From assembly GCF_900129385.1 (NCBI RefSeq), contig NZ_FQVO01000002.1, positions 124,001-188,000 on the forward strand: DNA of 64,000 bases, given 5' to 3'. The translations under genes were made by a program, and so were the position numbers. Position 1 is the stretch's first letter. Each line of letters opens with the position of its first letter. This document shows, piece by piece, positions 63,846 through 64,000 of the stretch. The notes beneath the pieces are model-generated. The model was given only the letters and a program-made list of their open reading frames with translations, ran no database searches and had not been told where the DNA came from. Origin of the DNA: Chryseobacterium takakiae. Its GTDB lineage: Bacteria > Bacteroidota > Bacteroidia > Flavobacteriales > Weeksellaceae.

Positions 63846-64000
63846 ATGATGCTGGACAAATTCTTAGAATATTTAGAACTCGAAAAGAGGTATTCACCTC
63901 ATACGATTACAAGTTACAGAAAAGATCTTGAAGACTTTTGTCTTTTTTACCTTAAAACCGAAGCTTCAGAAGATATTTCCAAAGCTGATAAAAAAATCAT
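63846..64000 (+). CDS. Tyrosine recombinase, XerC-like (5' part, cut by window end)
   Basis: The first ~51 residues, MMLDKFLEYLELEKRYSPHT and ITSYRKDLEDFCLFYLKTEA, match the SAM-like N-terminal domain of XerC/XerD recombinases. Gene order behind rpsU is typical for the chromosomal XerC of Flavobacteriia, so it is probably the dimer-resolution enzyme and not a phage integrase. The catalytic part lies outside the window. Confidence 0.85.
   Translation, partial: MMLDKFLEYLELEKRYSPHTITSYRKDLEDFCLFYLKTEASEDISKADKKI

Noticed and set aside
1..64000. CRISPR arrays, further tRNA genes, rRNA genes or prophage
   Set aside because: No regularly spaced repeats, no further tRNA-like T-arm sequence and no phage structural genes were seen; the only tRNA-like structure is in ssrA.
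63846..64000. Phage-type integrase for the defence island
   Set aside because: Its position behind rpsU and its sequence fit the chromosomal XerC, and it is 4 kb away beyond two ordinary genes.

Overview
The window comes from a low-GC Flavobacteriia chromosome, most likely Chryseobacterium or a close Weeksellaceae relative. Four things point there: promoters of the Bacteroidota type (TAnnTTTG about 7 bases before the start of transcription, no clear Shine-Dalgarno sites), several type IX secretion (T9SS) cargo proteins, Bacteroidota-only families (long NusB, PUR/DUF3276, DUF2480, DUF6452/DUF6048, IPExxxVDY) and the gene order acpP-fabF-rnc-IPExxxVDY-pyk. This is inferred from sequence features alone; no database was searched.

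Layout. 1-5.5 kb: a PUR-type nucleic-acid binding protein, an ABC exporter, the nusB/DUF1573/yajC operon, a short-chain dehydrogenase and a membrane protein. 5.5-8.9 kb: a non-homologous end-joining pair (Ku and ligase D), with ligD split by a one-base shift in an A8 run. 9-11.6 kb: a decayed delta-60-repeat T9SS gene and an intact beta-helix T9SS protein. 11.6-30.2 kb: mainly housekeeping genes (aspS, S41 protease, HTH/DUF2975, MATE exporter, ribosomal protein bTHX, lpxB, comEC, sdhCAB, a thioredoxin-like lipoprotein, rlmD). 30.2-40.6 kb: small envelope proteins and two large secreted metalloproteases, the second a 2147-residue mosaic of seven FN3-like and five GEVED modules. 41-54 kb: coaE, an MBL hydrolase, ruvB, hutI and hutG, an aldehyde dehydrogenase, and the pyk-to-acpP lipid/RNA cluster. 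54-60 kb: a frameshifted secreted nuclease, a palindromic repeat element, an unknown small protein, then an AT-rich phage-defence block (HerA ATPase, SIR2, AbiH) ending at the tmRNA gene. 60-64 kb: a T9SS type B adhesin-like protein, rpsU and the start of a XerC-type recombinase.

The liveliest parts are the SIR2-HerA/AbiH island beside ssrA and two small single-gene cassettes around hutI. One cassette carries a four-helix-bundle gene, the other a GIY-YIG nuclease gene, and each is bracketed by near-perfect inverted repeats. The GIY-YIG repeats resemble palindromic repeats scattered elsewhere in the window (4.1, 45.9 and 54.3 kb). Several frameshifts (ligD, the nuclease, GIY-YIG and the delta-60 gene) fall mostly in short homopolymers, so real decay or slippage has to be separated from sequencing error.
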